A stretch of DNA of 64,000 bases from Pseudomonadales bacterium (GTDB taxonomy: Bacteria > Pseudomonadota > Gammaproteobacteria > Pseudomonadales > Azotimanducaceae): the NCBI GenBank assembly GCA_028285415.1, contig JANQPF010000023.1, positions 186,001-250,000 of the forward strand, written 5' to 3'. The notes beneath the pieces were generated by a model. That model did not search any database. It saw nothing but the letters and a program-made list of their open reading frames with translations, and was not told where the DNA came from. The first letter of the stretch is position 1, and every line of letters begins with the position of its first letter. Of the stretch, positions 43,238 to 49,877 are shown one piece after another. The position numbers and the translations under genes were made by a program.

Positions 43238-43816
43238 ATGCAAACCGAAATATCCGCCACCAAGACAGTCACGCTCATGGGCGTCGTTCTGCTGCTCTCT
43301 CTCAGCTCCACGTGGGCATACGCAAAGGACTTTCGCGATGCGACCTGGGGCATGACCCTGCGGGACGTGATCGCGCTGCACCCGGAAGAGGTACCGGCTG
43401 ATCGACGTATCGGCGCCATAGCCTTCGACGGCAAGCTGGCGGGTCTCGAGGTGCTCATCTTCTACCGGTTCGACGAGGAGGGTGCGCTCTACCAGGCCGG
43501 CTACGACATCCTGACCGACGAGGACGCGGGCAGCAGCGCCATCACCGCGTATGAAGCGCTGAACGGTCTGCTACGACAGCGTTACCCGGAATCTTCCACG
43601 CCGGACCAGGCCTGGCGTAACCCCCTCTTCGAAGATCGGCCCGATGAATGGGGACGCGCGGTGCGTATCGGCCACATGTCATACGAATGGGTACACAAAG
43701 TTCCGCGCACGACGATATCCCATACCTTGAGCGGCAACCGGCGGAATATCTCTCATACGCTTCAGTACGAGGCTGCCGTCGAGGAGGCGGATCAGAGCGT
43801 ACTCGAACAGCTCTGA
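43238..43816 (+). CDS. Secreted protein of unknown function
   Basis: A 192-residue protein with a Sec signal peptide (TVTLMGVVLLLSLSSTWAYA) and a mature part starting KDFRDATWGMTLRDVIALHPEE. That start is shared by a widespread group of small exported proteins of unknown role that resemble lipoprotein-like periplasmic domains. The rest is a mixed alpha-beta domain with GLEVLIFYRFDEEGALYQAGYDIL in part. It stands alone, convergent with an SDR gene. The ATG has no strong ribosome site. I do not recognise its function. Confidence 0.7.
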   Translation: MQTEISATKTVTLMGVVLLLSLSSTWAYAKDFRDATWGMTLRDVIALHPEEVPADRRIGAIAFDGKLAGLEVLIFYRFDEEGALYQAGYDILTDEDAGSSAITAYEALNGLLRQRYPESSTPDQAWRNPLFEDRPDEWGRAVRIGHMSYEWVHKVPRTTISHTLSGNRRNISHTLQYEAAVEEADQSVLEQL

Positions 43817-43830
43817 GATCCGCGTGGCGA

Positions 43831-44601
43831 TCAACGTGGTCTGGCGCCGCCTCCAACCCGAATGATCTCGCCGCTCACCCAGCTCGAGGCATCAGAAGCC
43901 AGGTAGACACAACAGGCTGCAATGTCATCAGGGGTGCCGAGACGCCCCAACGGGATCTTCCACTCTTCGAGAAGCTCATCCAGCTGATCTTCGGTTTTGC
44001 CGACGGCTTCGAGCATGACCTCGGTAGGTATGGCCCCGGGCGCTACGGCGTTGACTCTGATCTCCGGGGCAAATTCCGCCGCCAGCGTCCATGTCAGCGA
44101 GTTCACGCCCGCCTTGGCGGCGCCGTAATGGGCGCTGCCCGGTACCGGCCCCGTGCCTGCACCTGAAGTAATGTTGATGATGGCGCCGCGATCCATGAAT
44201 CGCCTGGCCACCAGCGAGCCCTCGTAAACGGCGGTCAGATTGAGCGCAATCGTGCGGTGCCATTCCTCGCGCGGCAGCTCTTCAGACGGCATGCGCATGG
44301 GCGAACCGCCGGCGTTGTTGACCCAGACCGTCAGGGCCCCAAAATGCTCAACGGCGGAGCCGGCAAGGTTTTCAAGCGCGCTGAGGTTGGTGACGTCGGT
44401 GGTTACGGCCAGCGCGCGGCCACCGCTTTCGTTGATCTCACGAGCCACGGCTTCTATTTCGTCGCTGCGCCGGGCAGCCACGACGACGGCCGCGCCCACC
44501 GCCGCAAAGGCTTTGGCAATTCCGGCGCCGATACCCCGCCCGCCGCCGGTGACTACGGCAACGTCGCCATCGAGCCGGTATCGATCCAGAAAGTCAGTCA
44601 T
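43831..44601 (-). CDS. SDR dehydrogenase, hydroxysteroid dehydrogenase-like
   Basis: A 256-residue short-chain dehydrogenase with intact sites: GGGRGIGAGIA cofactor loop, NNAGGSP, Ser in NITSGAG and Tyr-x3-Lys in HYGAAKAG. YRLDGDVAVVTGG at the start and VAPGAIPTEVMLEAV near the end resemble 7-alpha-hydroxysteroid and related dehydrogenases. I start at 44601 with GAGGACC upstream; a longer reading from 44772 runs into the amidohydrolase gene. It follows that gene by 10 bases, so they are one operon. Probably oxidises a secondary alcohol of a cyclic substrate. Confidence 0.88.
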   Translation of the reverse strand: MTDFLDRYRLDGDVAVVTGGGRGIGAGIAKAFAAVGAAVVVAARRSDEIEAVAREINESGGRALAVTTDVTNLSALENLAGSAVEHFGALTVWVNNAGGSPMRMPSEELPREEWHRTIALNLTAVYEGSLVARRFMDRGAIINITSGAGTGPVPGSAHYGAAKAGVNSLTWTLAAEFAPEIRVNAVAPGAIPTEVMLEAVGKTEDQLDELLEEWKIPLGRLGTPDDIAACCVYLASDASSWVSGEIIRVGGGARPR

Positions 44602-44611
44602 GCAGAGGTCC

Positions 44612-45724
44612 TCACATCGTACGTCCAAGGAAGCGGGCGGGATTGTCCCCGATGATCTGCTGATCGGTGCCAGGGCCCTGTGCCACGAAGGTTTCGCGAG
44701 CTTCTTCGTACGCGCCGGGATAGGTGGAATCAAAATGCGGGTAGTCCGAGCCCCAGAGCACACATTGACCAAGCCCCATATCCATCATCCAGCTGAGCCC
44801 CTTGGCCTCATCGGCTTCCATCGACACGAAACACTGCTCGGCAAAAATTTCACTCGGGCGGCGTTTGAGCCAGGGCGTGTGGTGGCCCATGACTTCAAAG
44901 TGCTCATCCAGCCGATCCAGCCAGTAGGGGATCCAGCCGAGGCCACTCTCAAAGAAGCCAACGCGCATCGTGGGAAAACGATCCAGCACCCCACCGGCAA
45001 TGAGATCCATCACCACCGCCATCTGCCCGAATGGGTGCGCGATCATATGGTCGTAAAACACGTTGTCTTCGTAGCGTCCCGTGGAAAAGCCCGCCATGCG
45101 TGAACCGAAGCTGCCGTGAATACCCACCGACAAATCGTCGGTGACCGCAACGTCCCATAGCGGGTTACAGGCTTCATCATATAGGGCCAGATCGTTGAAC
45201 CGCTCGGGTCGACTGACAAACCCCGACAGCCCGATGTCTTTCAAGCGTTTCGCTTCCGCCACCGCCAGATTGATATCCTGCAGCGGCACTATTCCCATAC
45301 CAAAAAGCCGCTGCGAATCGGCTTTGCAGAAGTCACTCATCCAGTTGTTGTACGCCCGGCAGGTTTCGGCAGCCACTTCAGGGTCGCGCACGTCGCCCCA
45401 CAACAAGTGTATCGACGGAAAGAACAGTGCCTGGTCGATACCCTCCTCCGCCATGACTTCAAGGCGAGCCTGAGGATCGTAGCTGCCGGGCAGAATATCA
45501 GCCCAGGTCAGCGCCTGGTCGGGCGCCATGCCACCGGGAATGCAGGCCTGCGCCGGCCCGGGACCGCTGCCGCGGCGGGAGCGGCCTTCAATCGAGACGA
45601 AGCTCTCGCCGCCCTCGGTCTGTACCTGCAGGACGCGGTCCTGAAATTCACTTCGTGTGTAGTCGGTCCAGACAGCATCCGGCTCGCAGATGTGTCCATC
45701 GGCGTCGATGACAATTGCGGACAT
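44612..45724 (-). CDS. Amidohydrolase-2 family metal hydrolase
   Basis: A 370-residue TIM-barrel hydrolase or decarboxylase of the amidohydrolase-2 family. Metal ligands are indicated by DADGHICEP at the N-terminus, HGSFGSR in the barrel and GSDYPHFDSTYPGA near the C-terminus, plus FESGLGWIPYWLDRLDEH in part. This subgroup is frequent in terpenoid- and steroid-degrading clusters, where it may hydrolyse or decarboxylate a ring-cleavage product. The ATG at 45724 has GGGGGAGGGAAC immediately upstream. It leads the operon with the SDR gene. Confidence 0.87.
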   Translation of the reverse strand: MSAIVIDADGHICEPDAVWTDYTRSEFQDRVLQVQTEGGESFVSIEGRSRRGSGPGPAQACIPGGMAPDQALTWADILPGSYDPQARLEVMAEEGIDQALFFPSIHLLWGDVRDPEVAAETCRAYNNWMSDFCKADSQRLFGMGIVPLQDINLAVAEAKRLKDIGLSGFVSRPERFNDLALYDEACNPLWDVAVTDDLSVGIHGSFGSRMAGFSTGRYEDNVFYDHMIAHPFGQMAVVMDLIAGGVLDRFPTMRVGFFESGLGWIPYWLDRLDEHFEVMGHHTPWLKRRPSEIFAEQCFVSMEADEAKGLSWMMDMGLGQCVLWGSDYPHFDSTYPGAYEEARETFVAQGPGTDQQIIGDNPARFLGRTM

Positions 45725-45796
45725 GTTCCCTCCCCCAAGAGACGCGTCCGCCTATGATACGCGGCAGCCTTACGGTTGCCACGCGTTCAGTTCAAC

Positions 45797-46681
45797 TTAA
45801 AGGGCGCCGAGATCGCAGCCGCGCCGCGCCAGTATCGGCTTCAATTCCCGATACGCCGCCGGCGTCAACGACAGCGGAATCCGCGGATACAGGTGATGGA
45901 TGATGTGATATTGCATACCCATCGAGACCACGTTGCCAAAGCGGCTCTTGAAGGCCCGAGTGTCACGATAGCGACCCGTTTCTTCGCCGGGATGGTGCGG
46001 TGCCCAGGAGAGGTAGTAGCTGATGTAGATGAGCGCAATGTGTCTCGGCAGCCACCAGAGCAACGCCGCCTCGATCGCAAATCCCGTCCACGCGAGCGTA
46101 AAAAGCACGCCGAGATAGACGACCTCGTAGATGATGGCATCAACAAAGAGCGCGCTCTGCCCCACTCGCTCGAGCGTTGCGCCGTACGCGTTGGTATTGC
46201 CGCCGTCACCGCCAAGCCGCCCGCGAATCTGTTGGATGAGGTAATCCCAGTCCGACGCTGCATGCACGCCGTAGTCCGGGTCGAGCTCGGCTTCGTTGGT
46301 GTGCGCGTGATGCTCCATGTGGGTCGCCCGCAGAACCCGGTACGGATACGCCAGCGGGAGCGTGGAGACATGGCCAACCAGTTCGTTCAACCAGCGCAGG
46401 GGCTTGCCTTTGCCGGCAATGATGTTGTGCTGGGCTTCATGGGAGGGAAGATACGACGCCGCAATGCTCACCGTTGCCAGAACGAAACCCAGCCATAACG
46501 GCACATATCCGAGGATGACCAGCGGCAGCAGCGTGAAAAAGAACACGCAGTTGCCGATGCCCCAGGCGACGGCACCCCAGGGGACCTTGCGCATGTACTT
46601 GTTCGCAATCTGCCGCTCCAGCACGTCCAGCTGCGTGTCGGTGAGGCTGTCCACACGAGTCAGATCGACTATCTGATCCAT
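45797..46681 (-). CDS. Fatty-acid desaturase/hydroxylase family membrane protein
   Basis: A 294-residue membrane di-iron enzyme with three histidine boxes: HEAQH, HMEHHAHT and HIIHH. Four hydrophobic segments lie around the boxes. The pattern belongs to the fatty-acid desaturase superfamily, which also holds hydroxylases and ketolases. Its ATG at 46681 lies within the end of an upstream small membrane protein gene (13-base overlap) and has AAAGGGAG ahead. A TetR-type gene is divergent, and paired operators (46885-46935) sit over the shared promoter. So it probably adjusts membrane lipid unsaturation under ligand control; the substrate is inferred. Confidence 0.88.
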   Translation of the reverse strand: MDQIVDLTRVDSLTDTQLDVLERQIANKYMRKVPWGAVAWGIGNCVFFFTLLPLVILGYVPLWLGFVLATVSIAASYLPSHEAQHNIIAGKGKPLRWLNELVGHVSTLPLAYPYRVLRATHMEHHAHTNEAELDPDYGVHAASDWDYLIQQIRGRLGGDGGNTNAYGATLERVGQSALFVDAIIYEVVYLGVLFTLAWTGFAIEAALLWWLPRHIALIYISYYLSWAPHHPGEETGRYRDTRAFKSRFGNVVSMGMQYHIIHHLYPRIPLSLTPAAYRELKPILARRGCDLGAL

Positions 46682-46863
46682 AGCCAACTCCCTTTGAACT
46701 GCGCGACGAGGCCCCACGGCACGGCAATGGCCGCGCCCACGGCAACCGCCGTCCATCCGGGCGCTACCAGCGACGCGGCGATCAACACCTGCGTGATGAG
46801 CGGCCATAAGAAACCCAGCGCAAAGGCGATGGGTGAAAAAACGAATTTAAGGATCTGTTGCAT
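46669..46863 (-). CDS. Small two-helix membrane protein
   Basis: A 64-residue protein with two hydrophobic helices (QILKFVFSPIAFALGFLWPL and a second around AVAVGAAIAVPWGLV). I start at the ATG at 46863, preceded by GGGGAGAAG; the longer reading to 46941 would run through the operator region. It is encoded directly ahead of the desaturase, overlapping its start by 13 bases, and so is made with it. It could be a membrane subunit or regulator of the desaturase. I know no named family. Confidence 0.65.
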   Translation of the reverse strand: MQQILKFVFSPIAFALGFLWPLITQVLIAASLVAPGWTAVAVGAAIAVPWGLVAQFKGSWLWIR

Positions 46864-46884
46864 AACCGGCTTCTCCCCAGTAAT

Positions 46885-46899
46885 GTAGACATTGTCTAC
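46885..46899. promoter_or_regulatory. TetR-type operator O1, perfect 15-base palindrome
   Basis: GTAGACATTGTCTAC has perfect 7-base arms around one base. It lies just downstream of the desaturase promoter -10 (46906-46911), within the start region of the message. A second copy (46921-46935) is 36 bases away centre to centre. The divergent TetR gene at 46961 is the likely regulator. Confidence 0.6.
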
Positions 46900-46905
46900 T
46901 TTGCC

Positions 46906-46934
46906 ATTTAACCGCAAGATGTAGACGCTGTCAA
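46906..46934 (-). promoter_or_regulatory. Sigma-70-type promoter for the desaturase operon
   Basis: On the minus strand a perfect -35 TTGACA (46929-46934) is followed by a 17-base spacer and a -10 TTAAAT (46906-46911, 4 of 6 matches). It points to the small membrane protein and desaturase genes. Operator O2 covers its -35 and O1 its start point, so bound repressor should block it. Spacer and boxes read directly; activity inferred. Confidence 0.65.
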
Positions 46935-46935
46935 C
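46921..46935. promoter_or_regulatory. TetR-type operator O2, variant of O1
   Basis: GTAGACGCTGTCAAC matches O1 at 12 of 15 positions and has the same spacing. It overlaps the -35 box of the desaturase promoter and lies 25 bases before the TetR start codon, so it may also autoregulate the regulator. Confidence 0.55.
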
Positions 46936-46960
46936 AATCACCGGTACACAGATTTCGCAT

Positions 46961-47572
46961 ATGAGCGCAACGGCAACGCCCTACCATCACGGCAATCTCC
47001 CCGCGGACATTCTGCAGCGTGCTGCCCAGATCATCGACACGGAAGGTCTCGACGCCCTGACGCTGCGCGGCATCGCCCGCGACCTTGGCGTCTCTCATGC
47101 GGCACCCAACCGGCATTTCAAGAACAAAGCGGCACTGCTGGCGGCGCTGGCTACGGATGGCTGGCTCAAGGTGGCTGACGCAACGCTGACCGCTGCTGAC
47201 GCGACCAACAGCGACGATCCCGCCGTGCGCCTGAATGCCATGGGACGCGGCTTCATGCGCTGGGCCCTGGACAACCGGGCGCTCTTCCGCACCATCCTGC
47301 ACCCCGACGTGACGCGCTTTGCCGACGACAAGCTGAAAGCAGCGATGCAGGACTTCACGGCAGGCGTGCGGGTTGAGATTGAGGCAGCACAGGCGCAGGG
47401 TCGTCACGCCAGGGTTGCGCTACCGATTCTGTCGCTCTACACCAACGCCGTGCCGTTCGGCGCGGCGATGCTGCTCATTAATCCCCTGTTGAGCGCTGAG
47501 CAACCCGAGCTCGACGCTTACGACGAAGAACGGCTCATCGAGGAAGTGATCAACCTCGTCGTACCCCTCTAG
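46961..47572 (+). CDS. TetR-family regulator of the desaturase operon
   Basis: A 203-residue TetR regulator. The N-terminal HTH is at about residues 15-55 (LQRAAQIIDTEGLDALTLR in part; ARDLGVSHAAPNRHFKNKAALL). The C-terminal helical domain with RWALDNRALFRTILHPDV resembles the WHG-type TetR ligand domain. It is divergent from the small membrane protein/desaturase operon with two operators between them, so autoregulation plus repression of the desaturase is likely. No good ribosome site precedes the ATG at 46961; the ligand is unknown, perhaps an acyl-CoA or fatty acid. Confidence 0.85.
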   Translation: MSATATPYHHGNLPADILQRAAQIIDTEGLDALTLRGIARDLGVSHAAPNRHFKNKAALLAALATDGWLKVADATLTAADATNSDDPAVRLNAMGRGFMRWALDNRALFRTILHPDVTRFADDKLKAAMQDFTAGVRVEIEAAQAQGRHARVALPILSLYTNAVPFGAAMLLINPLLSAEQPELDAYDEERLIEEVINLVVPL

Positions 47573-47665
47573 CCGGCACCCCGTAAATCCCACGAACCGC
47601 TGGTGCAACCTGCGCCGGATGAGGCCTGTCCGTCAGATAGGCGACACAGTCGTGTAAAAAGTGCT

Positions 47666-47680
47666 CGACATAATATGTCG
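47666..47680. promoter_or_regulatory. Perfect palindrome, copy 1, upstream of the PspA-flotillin operon
   Basis: CGACATAATATGTCG is a perfect 15-base palindrome with a single central base. An almost identical copy lies 31 bases further on (47697-47711), centre to centre about three helix turns, so two bound dimers would sit on the same face of DNA. TAATAT in its middle could also serve as a -10 box. Regulator unknown. Confidence 0.6.
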
Positions 47681-47696
47681 TATGCCGTAAGCTACG

Positions 47697-47711
47697 CGAC
47701 ATAATATGTCA
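47697..47711. promoter_or_regulatory. Palindrome, copy 2, upstream of the PspA-flotillin operon
   Basis: CGACATAATATGTCA repeats copy 1 in 14 of 15 bases, with perfect GACATA arms around one base. It ends 26 bases before the first gene's ATG (47738). No sigma-54 promoter is visible nearby, so PspF-type control is not supported; a dedicated repressor or activator is more likely. Confidence 0.6.
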
Positions 47712-47737
47712 AATTGCATAAGGGAGCTGCAGGACGT

Positions 47738-48142
47738 ATGGCAACCACCTATCTGAAAGATCTGGCAATCCGTCTTGCCGAGACACCCGACAATTTCGAC
47801 TGCCAACTCATTCCCGGCGACGTGGATGTGTTGCAGGTTGTCGTCGACGACCTTGAAGAGTTTCCCATTTACATGTCGGTCAGCGACACCCAGGTGTTGT
47901 TCATCACCTATCTGTGGACTGAAGCGGATGTGAATCCCGAGCAGCGCACCACCATGCTGGAGGCAATGCTCGACATGAACATCCCCATTCCGCTGTCCGC
48001 GTTCTCGCGGATTGGTGATCGCTATGTGTTGTTCGGCGCGGCGCGCCGGGATTCGAGCCTTGACGCCATTGTGACCGAGCTGCACACGCTGGCGGAAAAC
48101 GCCCTGGATGCCCTCGAGGCGATGCAGGAATTCTTTCTCTAA
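47738..48142 (+). CDS. yjfI: DUF2170 protein, YjfI-like
   Basis: A 134-residue soluble protein, predicted alpha-beta, with TYLKDLAIRLAE at the start, DVLQVVVDDLEEFPIYMSVSD in the middle and DMNIPIPLSAFSRIGDRYVLFGA later. It matches the DUF2170/YjfI family that is encoded with PspA-like YjfJ in E. coli. Role unknown; a partner of the PspA polymer is likely from genomic pairing. I start at the ATG at 47738 with GCAGGA just ahead; a TTG at 47714 would add eight residues. It opens the seven-gene operon behind the two palindromes and is 23 bases from the pspA-like gene. Confidence 0.8.
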   Translation: MATTYLKDLAIRLAETPDNFDCQLIPGDVDVLQVVVDDLEEFPIYMSVSDTQVLFITYLWTEADVNPEQRTTMLEAMLDMNIPIPLSAFSRIGDRYVLFGAARRDSSLDAIVTELHTLAENALDALEAMQEFFL

Positions 48143-48165
48143 CCCTACAAACAGCAGGTGACTCT

Positions 48166-48855
48166 ATGGAGATCTTGAAAAAAATCATGACTGCACTTCG
48201 CGGCGGGGCCCGGGAAGTCGGTGAGGCCGTCGTGGACGCACAGGGCACGCGCATCCTCGAACAGGAGATCAGAGACGCAAAGGAAAGTCTCGACGACGCG
48301 AAAAACAACCTCACTGACGTGATGGCCAAGGAAAGTCAGGCGCAGCGGAAAGCGCAGCTCATCAAAAGTCAGATCAAAGAAACGGAAGGTCACGTCAACG
48401 AGGCGCTCGACAAAGGTGAAGAGCGTCTGGCGCTCGAGCTTGCGGAAAAGATTGCCGGTATGGAAAGCGAGCTTGCCGAGCAGAACGAAATCACCAAGTC
48501 TTTCGGCGATCACGTTGACCGGCTGAAATCGCTGATGCAGGACGCCGAGCGGCAGATTGCCGAGTACGAGCGCCAGCTTTCCATGGTGAAAACCACGGAG
48601 AGCGTGCATAAGGCAACCGAAGCAATCAGCGATTCGTTCGCAACCACAAGCTCCAATGTGCGTTCCGCGAAAGAAACGCTTGAGCGCATCAAGGCAAAGC
48701 AGGAACATGCAGAGGACCGCCTGGCAGCGGCGCAAGAGCTCGAGCGCGAAGCCAGCGGTGCTGACCTCGATGAAAAGATGGCCAAAGCCGGGGTTGGTCA
48801 GACGGGTCCGGATGCGAATGACATTCTCGAACGTATCAAGGCGAAACGTAAGTAA
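48166..48855 (+). CDS. yjfJ: PspA/IM30-family membrane-remodelling protein, YjfJ-like
   Basis: A 229-residue almost wholly helical protein of the PspA/Vipp1 family, now recognised as the bacterial branch of the ESCRT-III superfamily. An amphipathic N-terminal helix (MEILKKIMTALRGGAREVGE) should touch the membrane. The coiled-coil hairpin runs through about residues 30-190 (QEIRDAKESLDDAKNNLTDV in part, then EERLALELAEKIAGME), and a short C-terminal helix ends NDILERIKAKRK. Length matches YjfJ. It would polymerise on damaged inner membrane. It sits between yjfI-like and a small basic protein gene, with the ATPase further down as a possible disassembly motor. Confidence 0.88.
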   Translation: MEILKKIMTALRGGAREVGEAVVDAQGTRILEQEIRDAKESLDDAKNNLTDVMAKESQAQRKAQLIKSQIKETEGHVNEALDKGEERLALELAEKIAGMESELAEQNEITKSFGDHVDRLKSLMQDAERQIAEYERQLSMVKTTESVHKATEAISDSFATTSSNVRSAKETLERIKAKQEHAEDRLAAAQELEREASGADLDEKMAKAGVGQTGPDANDILERIKAKRK

Positions 48856-48858
48856 CGG

Positions 48859-49197
48859 ATGATGGCCAGCCGTAAAAAGCTGCCCGATCGGTGGCACAAA
48901 GAAAAGCAGGCTTCACGCGCCGTCCAGGTTGCCTTCGATCTGGGTGAGAAGGTCCAGACCGTTATCCGCCGGGAGGCACTGGAGCGCGGCATCAACCCCT
49001 CCGACCGGATCCGCCAGATCCTCGGCCTCAAGGTCAACGCCAAGCCGAAACGGCTGCGGCTGTCGATCAGTCTTGCTGAAACGGACTTCGCAAACCTGGC
49101 CGAGGAATTTGGTCTGGACCCGGCAGACCGCGTGAGTATCAAGCAGAAGGCAGCGGAGCGGCTCGTCCAACACGTCGACTCACAGGACAACGAATGA
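48859..49197 (+). CDS. Small basic protein with two possible ribbon-helix-helix-like units
   Basis: A 112-residue charged protein I cannot assign. Two similar stretches, VQVAFDLGEKVQTVIRREAL and LRLSISLAETDFANLAEEFG, each consist of a strand followed by helices and end in GINPSDRIRQILGL and GLDPADRVSIKQKA. They look like two tandem ribbon-helix-helix-type units, which would suggest DNA or protein binding; this is inference from pattern. It starts three bases after the pspA-like stop (ATG at 48859, with another ATG directly after) and overlaps the yqiJ-like gene by four bases. If it binds DNA it could be the regulator acting at the upstream palindromes. Confidence 0.65.
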   Translation: MMASRKKLPDRWHKEKQASRAVQVAFDLGEKVQTVIRREALERGINPSDRIRQILGLKVNAKPKRLRLSISLAETDFANLAEEFGLDPADRVSIKQKAAERLVQHVDSQDNE

Positions 49198-49838
49198 ACG
49201 AATTCATGGCCATCGCCAGTCAGTTCCCTACCGCCATTTTCTCGGTTGCTCTGATTGTCGTTGGCCTCTTCTGGATGCTCGCCATCATCGGTCTGGTCGA
49301 CATCGACTTTTTCGATCTCGAATTCGACATCGACGCCGAAACGGACGCGTCCGGTCTCGGCCCCCTGGCCGGGCTCCTGCTGAAATTTGGCCTGCACGGT
49401 GTGCCGGTGACCGTCGTGATCTCCGTCCTCGTGCTTTTGTCCTGGCTATTCTGTTATTTCGGCTCAGCCTACCTGCTTGCGTTATTGCCAGGCGTACTCC
49501 TCAAATACCTGGGCGGCGCCGTGTTGATCGCCGCCTGCCTGGTGGTCGCTTTTCCCATCACAGCCATGTCATTGAGACCTATGAAAGACGTATTCAGAGG
49601 CGAAACCGCCATGCTCAACCGAGAAGTTGTGGGTAAACAGTGCGAAGTACGATCGCTGGAGGTGACCGACACCTTCGGCCAGGGGCTGGTCGACGACGGC
49701 GGTGCTGGCCTACTGATCGACATCCGCTGCACCACCGACAACAACCTGACCAAAGGGGATCTCGTCGCCGTTACGGCCTACGACCAGACAACGAACACCT
49801 ACTCGGTGATGCCCGAAAAGGAATTTATGAATCTGTAG
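49194..49838 (+). CDS. yqiJ: YqiJ-like membrane protein with OB-fold domain
   Basis: A 214-residue inner-membrane protein. Three to four hydrophobic segments (around residues 12-36, 62-95 and 100-125) are followed by a soluble beta-barrel-like domain of about 75 residues (GKQCEVRSLEVTDTFGQGLV, then LIDIRCTTDNNLTKGDLVAV), an NfeD/OB-fold-like part. This fits the YqiJ family, always seen with the flotillin YqiK. NfeD-like partners are thought to work with flotillins in membrane microdomains. It overlaps the preceding gene by four bases and is followed after 39 bases by the flotillin gene, which has its own strong AAGGAG site. Confidence 0.85.
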   Translation: MNEFMAIASQFPTAIFSVALIVVGLFWMLAIIGLVDIDFFDLEFDIDAETDASGLGPLAGLLLKFGLHGVPVTVVISVLVLLSWLFCYFGSAYLLALLPGVLLKYLGGAVLIAACLVVAFPITAMSLRPMKDVFRGETAMLNREVVGKQCEVRSLEVTDTFGQGLVDDGGAGLLIDIRCTTDNNLTKGDLVAVTAYDQTTNTYSVMPEKEFMNL

Positions 49839-49877
49839 CGCCACACACAAGGTGCTGGGAACTATAAGGAGAACCAA

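Noticed and set aside
47666-47711. CRISPR-like or repeat array
   Set aside because: Only two palindrome copies, no spacer series and no cas genes; an operator pair explains it better.
47700-47737. Possible sigma-54 promoter before the PspA-like operon
   Set aside because: TTGCA at 47714 could be a -12 element, but no GG pair lies at the needed distance upstream, so PspF-type control is not supported.
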